From the NCBI GenBank assembly GCA_947652605.1, contig OX393579.1:50784970-50848969 (forward strand): a stretch of DNA of 64,000 nucleotides, written 5' to 3'. The position numbers and the translations under genes were made by a program. Positions 45,922-55,859 of the stretch are shown here, in pieces (positions within the stretch are counted from its first letter, which is position 1; every line of letters begins with the position of its first letter). The notes under the pieces are model-generated. The model was given only the letters and a program-made list of their open reading frames with translations, was not told the DNA's origin and searched no databases. Source of the stretch: Elmis aenea (Eukaryota; Arthropoda; Insecta; Coleoptera; Elmidae).

Positions 45922-46834
45922 TATAATCTAGATTCATGTCAGCCAGCTTGTTAAAGAAAGAACACTTAAAATGTTCTAGGATGATCTCAAAACCGTTAAA
46001 GGACATTCCTAGAACATTTTAAAGTCTTAATTGAAAGTGTAATATCGATTGTAATATTGTAAATAATTCCATAGGGTAGAATTTTGGTTAAGAAGTGGCT
46101 TTATTAGGTTTAATACAGAGGTAATACTGGGTTAGACCTGTACGGATTCATATTTGGTGGCCACTTAGCCTAGCTTTTGGAAACAAATCTTGTTCTATGA
46201 AGCTATACTTTTGCGGCCGCTTAAAATAAGATAGTCATTAACTTGGTAAAAATGTTCGGTCTTAGAATTAGTAGTGTAAAGCTTTTTTTTCGTAATATGC
46301 TGGATATTGATGTACGATAGTACGTACAATAGTTATAAATTCCGTCTTAGATTTTAATGAATATTATATTAAAGTAAATTGAAACAATTATGCTGCAGTT
46401 TATATTGTCATAATATACCCAACTATCGTCTAGGATATAATACAGTTCTCAAGTATGTATTTCTTAAGATGTAATATGATTCTCATCTAATTATTCTGCA
46501 GTTTCTGCAATTTGCATACCCGTATTGCCTGCCGTCTGCGACTTGAAATAATATTATAGAATAATGTTGTAAATAGAATGCTTTAACTGTTTTGATAGAG
46601 TCTCTTAATAAGCTCTTGAATTTCAAAATAATATATTCCGTTGTTTTATCAAAGGAAACAGTACAAAATGTAACTTATAATTAAATGATTATAACGTCAG
46701 ACGTTGCTAATTAAAAGTAAATGCTTCGTTATAAGTTGCTGGTTAATCGTTTTAAAAATAGCAATTTTTACTATTGAAATTCCTAAAAGGGCGTGGTTTT
46801 TGGTCCTCGTGTTAAGATAAAAGAGGTATTTCAG
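45922..46834. other. Loop between inverted R1 copies
   Basis: Contains a small inverted repeat (AAATGTTCTAGGA at 45969 against TCCTAGAACATTTT at 46008). No gene. Non-repetitive by eye. Confidence 0.35.
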
Positions 46835-47035
46835 TTTTTTGTGTATAGCACGTCACTAGATAAAAACATTACAGGCATGTGGTGCGCAGATTGCTAGTAC
46901 GGAGTGTTTTTAAGAAATTATTTGTGGTCAGTTAAATGTGTCTTGTGCTCTGTATGAGTGGTATATTGTTTGTGACAATCAAACAGGACAGCATAAATCC
47001 ATTATATTTATCAAAATTGAGAATTTCGCTGGACA

Positions 47036-47073
47036 ATGCGTGCAGAAAAACAAAATATTGAATTTAAACTTCG
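47036..47073 (+). CDS. Candidate first coding exon of a host gene
   Basis: ATG at 47036 has A at -3 (GACAATGC) and opens 12 codons (MRAEKQNIEFKL) plus CG before a strong donor (CG then GTAAGTG). The phase, two bases left over, fits the open frame of exon C that starts with one leading base. Upstream (46835-47035) is non-repetitive and contains two TCAGTT initiator-like words, at about 46831 and 46930, but no convincing TATA box. Short, so it may be coincidence. Confidence 0.35.
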
Positions 47074-47186
47074 GTAAGTGTTGATTTTGTACTTCGTCAA
47101 CTAATTTAACCCATTAATAACTGATATTTTATAATTTATTAAGCCGACATTTTTTCGGTTTTTTACTGTTTTATTTGTTATCAATA

Positions 47187-47905
47187 CTGGGTGATTAATT
47201 GGGACCGGGAATTAAAAATATATGAAGAATGCAAAAGGGTATTGATCTGAAATTTTGGTTATGACCATAATGGAATATGATCTGTTTAATGAAAATATTT
47301 TCAAGATGGTGACACTTCCGGAAATACCGGAAGTTGACGTCTACTTTCTTGTTTAAAATACAATGGTATATTTTTTATTGCAGTTTTGGATTTAACACGT
47401 TATTTTAGAGGGACTTTTATAAGCATTCCCTATACCCAAGTGCAGTCGTTTTTTAGATTTTTGGACTTTTTTGAATTTTTTTAATCGTGATGCTTAATAT
47501 TTTTGAAGAGAAAACACTTAAATTTAGATTATGTATAAAAGAAACCTTGGAGTTCATCCTGGAATTTTTGCAATCGATGCATTACTTACAGGGTGTCCAA
47601 AATTTAATTTTCTTTTAATACAACTTCAGACCACTAAAACTCCTTTTTTCCAAATACAATGCCCAAATTAGATTTTTTTTCATTTTCTAATGCAAAATTC
47701 AATTTTGCATCAATCTGTATTAGCATTTTCTATATCTATCTGCAATAACTTTCGAGTATAAGAATTTTTAATAAAGTTTATAGAAAATTGTAAAATTTTT
47801 AAATAGCAAGCCTTGGAAATGACAACAAATGCCAATAATAATAACTGTCAACCACTGTTATCGCCTTTTTCTGAAGTATCCACGAAAATGGAAAATCAAG
47901 AGTAT
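47187..47905 (-). repeat. Dispersed repeat family R1, copy 3 (inverted)
   Basis: Starts CTGGGTGATTAATTGGGACC and runs in reverse order through AATACCGGAAGTTGACGTC, TAACACGTTATTTTAGAGGG, ACAGGGTGTCCAAAATTTAA and CTGAAGTATCCACGAAAATG. It ends against the broken 3' part of a minus-strand LINE at about 47906. Confidence 0.85.
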
Positions 47906-48335
47906 TGACTTTGTCGAAGGTGTATTCTATTGTTTCTAGATCGTTCTGTGTGTGCATATTTTCTCTTCCTATCTTCATATATTTTGTTTTTTCTTCATTT
48001 TTTCCAGGCCCAGTTTTTTTGCCTCTTTGTCTAGTTGATCTATTGCTCTTATTAGTCTTCTCTTCTATTCCCTATGATTGCTATATCGTCAGCTTACTCT
48101 ATTATTTGTATTTGGTGGATCATAATGTTTTCCTTATCTAGTTTCGCTCTTTGTAGAACGCCTTCTAATATTAAGTTAAATATGGTTGGGGATAGTGTCC
48201 ACTTGTTTCCAACCTTTGTTAACTTTAAGGGATTCCGTTGTTATTCCTTGTAATCTCACTTTGCTGTTGTGTTATTTAGGGTCATTTCTAGCAGTGTTAT
48301 TAGTTTCCCAGGTATTCCTAATAGTTCCAGTTCTC
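47906..48335 (-). pseudogene. LINE reverse transcriptase, 3' part
   Basis: Minus-strand codons: GIPGKLITLLEMTLNNTTAK, LSPTIFNLILEGVLQRA (motif B, usually LSP.LFN) and ADDIAIIGNR (catalytic ADD), then NEEKTKYMKIGRENMHTQND and TIEYTFDKV. Several stops and frameshifts. It follows on from the fragment at 51075-51680. Confidence 0.75.
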
Positions 48336-48338
48336 TTA

Positions 48339-51071
48339 AGCCGGTGTCCCACGGCCTGTGACTCAGCGAACCTGACGCGAAGTTTGTCATACCTCGCGTC
48401 GTGGGACAGCACAGGCTCGGCATGGCTCGTGGTGGCTTGTGGTGGCTCGCCCTTTCAACGGGTGTTCCACGGCCTGTGACTCGGCGAGCCTGATCGGTTT
48501 GTCATACCTCGAGTCTTGGGAACGCACAGGCTCGTGGTGGCTTGTGGTGGCTCGCCCTTTCCCGTGAAATGGCGGTAAATCGACAGACATCAAAGGCTTG
48601 TGGCTCGACGGATGACGATCTTCAGCACGCTCGTGCACCTGTTCTCACGGCTGTCTAGGTTTTATAGGGAGATTAGCCGCCTTTACACACAGACGCTTTA
48701 CTGCGCGATTAAAGGACGTGTATGCTTTCGCGCGCGAAAGATTGCGTGTGTATAGTTCATTTCAAGATATTTTAACCTGACTTACTGGATTTAGCAATGA
48801 TTATTATTAGGCACCCGTGGAGAGATAAGATAATCCCTTGAAAATCTGTTAAGTGTTAGAGGCGTATTAAATAATAACAGTTTTGTGTGTAGATATACAC
48901 CAGCCTTAAAACTAACATTTTTATCAGATTTAAAATCATTGTCATAAAATAACACACCTACCTGACATAATTAATTTTCAGAATCAGTTTCGTTATTACC
49001 ATCTAATGATATAATGCAAGTTTGGTTTACATCTGCATATTGTAAATACTCATTCTCAATTTTAATGACGTGTTCAATCGAATTTTTCCAACTTTGGGGC
49101 GTTGCATTCAAAATTGCATCTTTAGTTTTTGCAATAATTGTGGCTTCACTAAATTTTGGGTTATTATTCGTGCGACGAATGTGTTGTTTCAGTTGCCCAC
49201 AAATTACTTCTATTGTATGCAATGATAAGGAGGTAATTTCAAAACAGAATGTCCATGTACTATCGCAATATTCTCAACATAATATTGTTTTTCAATTTTT
49301 TTTGTTTTAAGTACCTCCAACAATTTATGCTTTGAATATGTGTCTTCGTAGAAGAGATTATTTTGCTCCAAAAATAGTTTTATTTCATCTTTACTGCTAT
49401 TTGAAGCGGGAACCTTTATTATTTGTCTACTATGATATGATGCAATATGCATCACTATCACGCTTTTTTTTTTGGCAACACCGGTAACAATTTATTTTTA
49501 AACCATTCTTCGATTAACTTTGATGACATGTCTTCGTGATAATCAAGACGGCTTTTTTGAATATTTTTTGCAAAAAGCAAAACTTCTTCAATCCAGCCAT
49601 TTTCTGAGCCCGCGTGTAAAATGATTATTCTTTTTGCTCGATTATGAGGCACGTTTAGCTGGCATTCGTTTTTGTCGTCGATCCATCCTTTCTTTATCGT
49701 ATCATTTGTGTCGTACCACGTTTCATCTAAATAACAAATAAATCGACCTTCGTCTCGATTTTTTTAAACTGTTGCTAAATATTGGTATCGCAACTTTCTT
49801 ATTCTATCACATTCCATAATATTGAGACGTTTATTAATTGTCTGATATTTGAAACCGTTTTCAATTAAAGTACGCCATAATGTTGATCTGCTGCACGTTA
49901 CATCTGTATTTTCTATAAGTTTATTATGTAGACTGTCTATAGTTGCTACGATATTTTGTTTATAAAGATTATAAAGCGTTCTTCGAATTATATCTATATT
50001 CCAGCTTTTACTTTTTCTGTCACCATTATCATTTCTTGTTTTTCGTTCTTGAACATCATGTTTCACTATGTTATAAACACTACAGTAATTAACTTCTGCT
50101 AACTGTGACGTTCTTTTAATTATTTCTTTATAACACATCTCTTTATTTTCATTTTTTAAGTTTTTATAGACATTTAGTACTATATTTTTGGCTTGGATAC
50201 CAAGATGAGATTTAATTTTTAAACAAGTTTTTTCTGATACGACTTCTTCGTTCGTTTGAAATTCCTCACACCAAGGTCTCCACATGTTTTATTTTGTGAA
50301 TATAACAATAATGAAGTTAACACTTTGAGAATAACTTTGTCACTAAATATACAAATGTTTACTTTAACAAAATCTTAACCCTTGTTTAAACCTGTTTACC
50401 ACACGCTAGTCGTACAAAACATATGTAGTTGTCTAAAGATGAATATCCGCCTGTAGACGAAAGAATTAATAACGGATTCTATTAATTTATATATGAAAAG
50501 TAAAGAATACAAAATTAGAAATTTGCGTGTTAAGGCATACAGAAAAATAATAGACTTTTGAAAAGAACGAGGATTTCCGGAAGCCAATTGAGATTTAGTT
50601 GAAAAATAAATCAAAGTTTGAGGAGATCCTTTAGAAAGGAATTAAAAAATACCGTGAAAGCCAGCGAAGCGGATGTGGTACTAATAAAGTATATCATTCG
50701 TCGCTGTGGTATTACAACTTGCTACTATAGTCTTTCACCCAAAACCTCCGTTTTTGTCTTCTACTTTTTAAGACTTCACTTACACCAGCAAAAGCCGCAG
50801 CCAGTGCGATATTTTTTATTTTAAATTCAATTTCTTACGCAAAGTAAAATTAACAAAACCTCGCACTCCAGCTAAAAGTGTGCAACTTACAGGCGCTCCA
50901 CGAGATTCACTAAGCAAAGCGTGCGCGATTCAGCTTTAAGTTGGAGCTCGTCATGGCTCGCGACTTGCCAAGCCACGAGCAGTAGCTCGGAATTCGGCAG
51001 ACCACGAGCCTACAAGCACGAGCCGCGAGCCGCGCGAGGCTCGCCGAGTCACAGGCCGTGGGACACCGGCT
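48339..51071 (-). mobile_element. 2,733-bp DNA transposon, 3-bp TSD TTA, DD~82E-type transposase
   Basis: The ends AGCCGGTGTCCCACGGCCTG and its exact reverse complement start an inverted repeat of about 36 bp (perfect for 26). TTA flanks both sides (48336-48338 and 51072-51074), inside a LINE. Both subterminal regions are GC-rich with repeated GGCTCG/GGCTTGTGGTGG words on the left and GCTCGCG/CACGAGC words on the right. The middle encodes a broken transposase on the minus strand (48971-50285). TIR style, target and catalytic spacing set it apart from the mariner, hAT and piggyBac elements here. Confidence 0.9.
48971..50285 (-). pseudogene. Transposase of the 48339-51071 element, D..D(82)E type, inactivated
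   Basis: ATG at 50285. Residues 30-160 hold helix-turn-helix-like segments (SVYNIVKHD, SRSTLWRTLIENGFKYQ). Catalytic blocks: YLDETWYDT (first D), RIIILHAGSENGWI, DYHEDM, IVMHIASYHSR (second block, normally M-D-N-A; here D is H), LKLPPYHC, then TIEVICGQLKQHIRR (E present). Between the second-D position and the E there are 79 residues, or about 82 if the N-P normally before I-E was lost at the frameshift. Breaks: TAA at 49764-49766, a frameshift in the A-run near 49462, another near 49212. It is related to DDE_3/IS630-like transposases. Confidence 0.85.
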
Positions 51072-51074
51072 TTA

Positions 51075-51680
51075 GCGATTATTTTCTATTAACTGAATGA
51101 AAAGCAGCTTTAAAGTCTATAAAAGCTACATGTATCTCTTTATTATGTTCCCATATTTTTTGGAGTATTTGTTTTAATGTGTGTATAGCAACTATAGTGG
51201 ATCGACCCATAGTATCCGAGTATTTTCTCAGCGTGCGTCTTTAGTCTCTTGTTTATCAACTTTGCTAAAATTTTGTAGGCGGTATTTAACAGAGCTATGG
51301 GTCTATAGTTTTTACAGTTCTCTTTTCCTATTTCTTTGTGCAGTGGTATAATTATACTAGTTTTCCAGTCCTTTGGCATCTTGTTTTGCGTTCATATTTG
51401 TCTAATTAAGTAGCATATTTGTGCATGTAATTGCTGTCCTCCATATTTTATCAGTTCTGCCTCTATCTCGTCCTCTACCCGGGCTTTAAAATTTTTTAGT
51501 TTTCTTATTTCTTTTTGTATTTCATCATCTTTGGGGAAGTCTTCTCCTTCTTCTTGTTCCGATTTATTTTCTTCATTTCGTATTTCACCCTCTTTCGTAT
51601 AGGTATAGCATTTCTCTGTAATGTTGCTTCCATATGTCTCCCATTTTTTGTAGGTCATTCTCAATTTTACCGGTTTTGTC
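51075..51680 (-). pseudogene. LINE reverse transcriptase, N-terminal RT part
   Basis: Reading leftwards: DDEIQKEIRKLKNFKARVED (pre-RT region, normally K..KA.G.D.I..E), AELIKYGG, then a break, MPKDWKTSIIIPLHKEIGKE, NCKNYRPIALLNTAYKILAK (RT motif 1), and VAFIDFKAAFHSVNRK (motif A). Stops and frameshifts between. The spacing and IP.HK...C.NYR.I.LL pattern suggest the RTE group. Confidence 0.8.
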
Positions 51681-51688
51681 TTTTATTC

Positions 51689-52095
51689 GGTAATCTATGC
51701 TTGTAAGGGACCGGAAATCTGAAGTTGCAGCGACTAGCACTGACAGCGTCAACTTCCATAAAAGGTTTGCAGCCCACTATACACTACCGCTTAATAAAGT
51801 CTATGTGTTTATAGCTGGGGTTGGTTTATGCATAATGGTATGATTAATTTGTTGTTTTATTCAGTGTTTTAATAAGTTATTTCAATTTTTCACTTCGTAA
51901 CTAAACAGCTGTTTTATTGCAGGAGTTTTTATAACTTATTTCAATTTTTAACTAAACATTTGTTTAGCCAGCCCATGTCATTGTTATAAGGTATTTAAAA
52001 TTTGAAGTTGCTAACTAAATAGCTGTTATTTTTTAATATGTAACTTAATAATGGCAACTAATAAGATTTCCGGTCCCTTACAAGCATAGATTACC
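51689..52095. mobile_element. 407-bp TIR element with 8-bp TSD TTTTATTC
   Basis: TTTTATTC flanks both sides (51681-51688 and 52096-52103). The ends GGTAATCTATGCTTGTAAGG are exact inverted repeats of each other and continue to about 31 bp (GACCGGAAATC). It sits in the LINE 5' region. The 8-bp duplication fits hAT or P-type elements, but the terminus is not the usual CAG of hAT. No coding capacity. Confidence 0.88.
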
Positions 52096-52103
52096 TTTTA
52101 TTC

Positions 52104-52260
52104 TTCTAATTTTAGTTATTTTTCTATTGTACTGGAGTCTTATTCTTTTTGTAGAAATGTTTCAGATTGAAGTTTCTACCTTCATGTTCTATCTCTTGTT
52201 TATCCAGTCGTTCTTTTTCCTTTTTTTGTACACAGCATAATATTTGATACTTAGTCTTAA
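52104..52260 (-). pseudogene. LINE, leftover 5' piece
   Basis: Minus-strand codons (DWINKRYNMKVETSI, KRIRLQYNRKITKI) look like the hydrophilic linker before the RT domain of the LINE that continues at 51680. It ends at about 52260. Confidence 0.45.
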
Positions 52261-52886
52261 ACCACGCTGTACATACAGCTTACATTGCATATTTCAAATA
52301 AAAATTTAAATACCAAATACATGCTAAAAGTAGATACGCATAAAATATTGAGTGGAGTCTTAAAGAACATCTCTTCTAATAATCTGCATGCAGTTCCGCT
52401 TATCTTTAACGTTCGTGTTTTATTCCTGAGAAACAACCGAAATCTTTTATTTATTGTAAAGTATGGTTCAACCACACATAACGTTACTCTATTGTCGACG
52501 ACAGCAGCTGTCAATAACAATTGCATGTCATAGCGGAATTAGTGGTAACAACGAAATGAACGCACGTCAAACGGCACTTTGTCAACATGCAGATTCCGAT
52601 TAAATTACAGTTTTTAATTCGGCAGCTAATTACTACAAATGTGTGTATTTAAATATTCATGAGGGTGGCCGTTTTGGAGAAGACATAATGAGATGTAAAT
52701 ATTAATAACGTACTTGGTTTAACATAGTTGAAAACAGATAATTGCTAGCTGCCTGATATTTCGGTTATTTATTACATTGTTATGTGATTCTCTAATTACA
52801 TATCCCAATCAAATTAATTTGGGTATTAAGCTTGTTGCTGTATTTGGGAGTTTCTTTATTGTAAGCAACCGCTTCTGTTCTCACAG
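52261..52886. other. Unique-looking sequence upstream of exon B
   Basis: No repeat recognised. Opposed open frames at 52257-52533 show no domain. The 3' side contains the acceptor of exon B. Confidence 0.35.
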
Positions 52887-52936
52887 AAGAAAAAGCGGTT
52901 GCAAGGAAATATTTAAAGATGTTACAAACATGTCAA
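52887..52936 (+). CDS. Candidate host cassette exon B (50 bp)
   Basis: Acceptor GCTTCTGTTCTCACAG and donor CAA then GTAAGTT bracket 50 bp in non-repetitive sequence. Open frames: after one leading base (RKSGCKEIFKDVTNMS) and after two (EKAVARKYLKMLQTCQ). The second links exon A, which leaves one base, to exon C in phase 0. A 50-bp exon would shift the frame if skipped. The acceptor lies inside a hairpin (52865-52902). Confidence 0.42.
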
Positions 52937-53135
52937 GTAAGTTAATTTATAGTTTCACGCAACTAAACTTATATTTTTGAAAATTATAATTGTTTAAAAT
53001 GAAATTAAAAAATATTAAATAAATATACTATCAGTGTCAGTTTAAAACTGTCTTTGCTTGATTATGTATAATATAAAATCAGTAAACTTTAATAAGAATT
53101 CCATAATAAAATTAAGATTTGGCTAGTATTATACA
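52937..53135. other. No feature seen
   Basis: AT-rich sequence after the exon B donor. Confidence 0.3.
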
Positions 53136-53540
53136 GGGTGTCCACCTAGTGTGTATTTCTTTCATAGCATAGAAAAACAGTTTTAGGACACAATTTGTTG
53201 GAGATCATAGGATACCTAATCTAAAATAATTTTTAACTATACAGAGTGTTTGGTTTCCGCGCACCGGTGTGTAGATTTTTTGCTTCAAATAAAAAACTGT
53301 ATTTTTTTTAGTATTTTTTAGATTCCAAATGGAATTCCCTTTAAAAACTGTAAAAGGTTTTTTGTACATAAAATTAATAGTTTGTAAATTATTTACGTTT
53401 TTTGAAAATATTGACGGTTACCGATCTTTAACAAAATATTCATCTTTAGCGATTTAACAACGTCAGTGTAAAATAATTTGGTAGTTTTTTTTACAATACT
53501 CTTATAGTGCCTTCTGAACTATTAAACTACACAGGGTGTT
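53136..53540 (+). repeat. CAGGGTG-type repeats
   Basis: A left end CAGGGTGTCCACCTAGTGTG after TA at 53136 matches 18124 onward (CAGGATGTCCACCTATTGTG). Further ends of similar style occur at about 53240 (ACAGAGTGTTTGG) and 53531 (ACAGGGTGTTTG). They are clustered MITE-like fragments without coding capacity. Confidence 0.5.
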
Positions 53541-54026
53541 TGTTTTTGCCGGTCCATGTAGCTGAATTTGTCGATGTTTTTATGTATGTTTTATGTATTT
53601 TGTTACATTATCGTGTAGATGTTGATTGTCTTTAAAAAGTAATAAGGGTGTATCACGTCTAAAACTAATATTTCCCGAGTTATTGCCGATTTAATGATGG
53701 ATTATGGCTACAAATACAAAGCAGTTTTATAACATCATCAAACGACCATTAACATTTTATATTTTTCCCTTATAGTTTTTAATTTTGAAGGGCCTCAAAA
53801 ACATTGTTTGCCCCGGGCCTCGCATTTATTCTGAAAGGCCCTGATTTTAACCCTTCAAAAAGTTCTGATAAATAACCAACAGGGGTCGCACTTTTCAGCC
53901 CCCTGTGAAGGGGGGAGATGATTGAAAATATTACTATGGGAAATCTTATTATAGGTAAAAAACGTTTACCAAAGGTAATTCTCCTACATTTCACCAAATT
54001 TGAGAAATAAAATAAAAACTAAATTT

Positions 54027-54070
54027 TGTCGTTTCCTTTAGGGGTGTAACTCCGAAAAAAAGTCGTTTTC
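54027..54070 (+). repeat. Left copy of a 44-bp target duplication
   Basis: The 44 bp from TGTCGTTTCCTTTAGGGGTG to AAGTCGTTTTC are repeated exactly at 55166-55209, on the other side of the LINE insertion. Confidence 0.95.
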
Positions 54071-55165
54071 TTCTTCTTCTTCTTCCTTTACTAAACCTTA
54101 TGCCTCACGGCGTCGGCTTTTGGTGGTTCTCCACCCAGCTTTTCCAGATCTTTTTGTCTGCCGTCATCGCTCTCAACTCCCCAACTGTTTTCCCTCTTTC
54201 ACGGGCTATTTGTTCTATCCTGTTTTCCATGTTAGCTGTTGGCCTTCCTACCCGCCTTTTCCCATACCTCCTACTTTCTGTTATTTTTTTTGTCATAGAT
54301 TCTGGCGGCATCCTCTGCACGTGTCCGTACCATTTTAATTGTTTTTCTTCGATATTCTGGGTTATTTGTTTTTGTTGTAGGTTATTCTGGATGTCTTTAT
54401 TTTTGCACATCTCTTTTTGTTTTTCCCGCTATTTTTCTTAAGAATCTCATTTCTGCTGCCGTTATTCTTTTCTCATGTTTAGATGTTAGTGGCCATGTTT
54501 CACTACCATACAGCATAGTTGAAATTACGACCGTGTTGTATATTCTGGTTTTTGTTTGTGCACTAATTTCTTTTTTCCCAAGGATAGTTTTGTTTAGTTG
54601 GTAGTAAATTCTCGTGCTTTTTCTAGTTCTGTTTAGGATTTCTGCGTCAATTTTCCCATCTTCGCTAATTTTCGTTCCTAAGTACTCTATTGTCGAGACT
54701 TGCTCCAGTACGTCGTCTCCGCATTTGATGTTTTGCTGGTCATCATCGTTTATTTTCATTATTTTTGTTTTCCCTGTGTTTATTTCCATTCCCATTTGTT
54801 GTATCGTTTCGTTCCACTGGTTCAAGGATTTTTGTATGTCTTCTCTATTTTCCCCCACTATTATTATATCGTCTGCATATAGTAGGCACTGTATCTGGAT
54901 GGGCCAAAGATCTTTGAATCCGACTGTTACTTTCGGCGTATTTTTTTTTACAGGTCTTCAGTATTTTGTCCATATAAATATTGAATAATAGGGGGCTTAG
55001 GCTATCACCTTGTTTGATTCCTCTTTGTAGTGTAAATTTCCTGGAGCTTTTGCCTTTTATTCGTACTTCCGCTATAACTTTTCTGTATACACTTTTTATG
55101 GCCTTGGTGAGTTTTTCCGTGACCTTCAGTTCTTCTAAGCAGTTCCACAATCTTTCTCTTGGTAC
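54071..55165 (-). mobile_element. 5'-truncated LINE with (GAA)n tail and 44-bp TSD
   Basis: The minus-strand element ends in GAAGAAGAAGAAGAA at 54071-54087 and starts, truncated, at 55165 within the RT domain. The flanking 44-bp direct repeats are identical, which places the insertion exactly and suggests it is relatively young. The duplicated sequence belongs to the palindromic CAGGGTG family element that served as target. Confidence 0.93.
54105..55150 (-). pseudogene. LINE reverse transcriptase C-terminal half (RTE-like)
   Basis: Reading leftwards: LWNCLEELKV-like start, FTLQRGIKQGDSLSPLLFN (motif B), a frameshift across the YADD position near 54855-54870, MGENREDIQKSLNQWNETIQ, MGMEINTGKTKIMKI, EYLGTKISEDGKIDAEI, NTVVISTMLYGSETWPLTSK, MRFLRKIAGKTKRD, a frameshift, KQLKWYGHVQRMPPE and YGKRRVGRPTANMENRI, then a stop at about 54105. 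The ...WYGH..RM... GRP. ending is common in RTE-like elements. Two or more frameshifts, so non-functional. Confidence 0.85.
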
Positions 55166-55209
55166 TGTCGTTTCCTTTAGGGGTGTAACTCCGAAAAAAA
55201 GTCGTTTTC
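55166..55209 (+). repeat. Right copy of the 44-bp target duplication
   Basis: Identical to 54027-54070, including the run of seven A. Confidence 0.95.
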
Positions 55210-55455
55210 GAAAAACCTTTTATAAAAAAAACTTTAATATTTGATATGATAGAAAAGGAGACGTTTTAGAAAAAAATATTGTATGAAAGCCCTCCCTTAA
55301 ATTTTGATAAGGCATTACCTCTCAAAGTTTTTCGCAATATTTATGAATTACCCTGTATATAGTCATACGCATATTTAGACAATATATGGGGGCGCCCAAA
55401 TTTTCTTTGTGTAAGGGAGTCAGAAACCCTTGCGCCGCCCCTGAGTAAATTGCAT

Positions 55456-55853
55456 ACAGGGTAGCTAAACAGTATGGAAACATAATTCTCACGAGAAAGC
55501 GGTTAGATATACGAAACGGTAATTTAAGGACAGTAAACTAGAACATTTTGTCATATTTTCGACCCAAAAAAAAAGAAGCTTACTTTAGTGAAAACATGAT
55601 CTGAATGCTTATTTAATTCTAAAAAACATCACTAGCAGAAGAAGTGAGCGTTTCAAATGAAACAAAACATAAGCTTCTTAAAAAAAACTGAAATATGGCG
55701 ACTACGTAAAAAACTGAAGCTCAAATTGTTCTTTTATTTTGTCAAAAATATGGCAAAATCTTTTCAGTTTACTACCCGAAACTTTCAACGCAGCATATCA
55801 AACGATTTTCTCGGTAAAAACACGTTTTATAATTTCTAGCTACCCTATGTGTT
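55456..55853. mobile_element. ~398-bp MITE, CAGGGTAGCTA ends
   Basis: The left end CAGGGTAGCTAAACAG faces the right end TTTCTAGCTACCCTA. TA precedes the left end; TG follows on the right. Short shared subterminal words. Non-coding. The start (AGTATGGAAACA) recalls the repeat at 13550. Confidence 0.55.
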
Positions 55854-55859
55854 TTGCGA

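Larger units (their letters stand above)
47906..52260 (-). mobile_element. RTE-like LINE in three pieces, interrupted by two DNA transposons
   Basis: LINE coding text continues on the minus strand across 52260-52104, 51680-51075 and 48335-47906. The gaps are exactly the elements 51689-52095 and 48339-51071. Removing both, with one TSD copy each, rejoins the LINE frame region (VAFIDFKAAFHSVNRK before, GIPGKLITLLEMTLNNTTAK after). The 3' end is lost at 47906 where repeat R1 begins. RTE-like is my best guess at clade. Confidence 0.78.
53850..55443. mobile_element. Partial hAT/palindrome composite split by a LINE
   Basis: 53850-54070 and 55210-55357 together form the right arm of the palindromic CAGGGTG family (blocks CACTTTTCAGCCCCCTGTGA, AAAATATTACTATGGGAAA, GGAGACGTTTTAG), ending TTACCCTG at 55357. 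From there to 55443 the sequence matches the right end of the hAT 33152-34313 (GGGCGCCCAAATTTTCTTTG, ending GCCGCCCCTG). The left part of the composite is missing. Confidence 0.72.
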
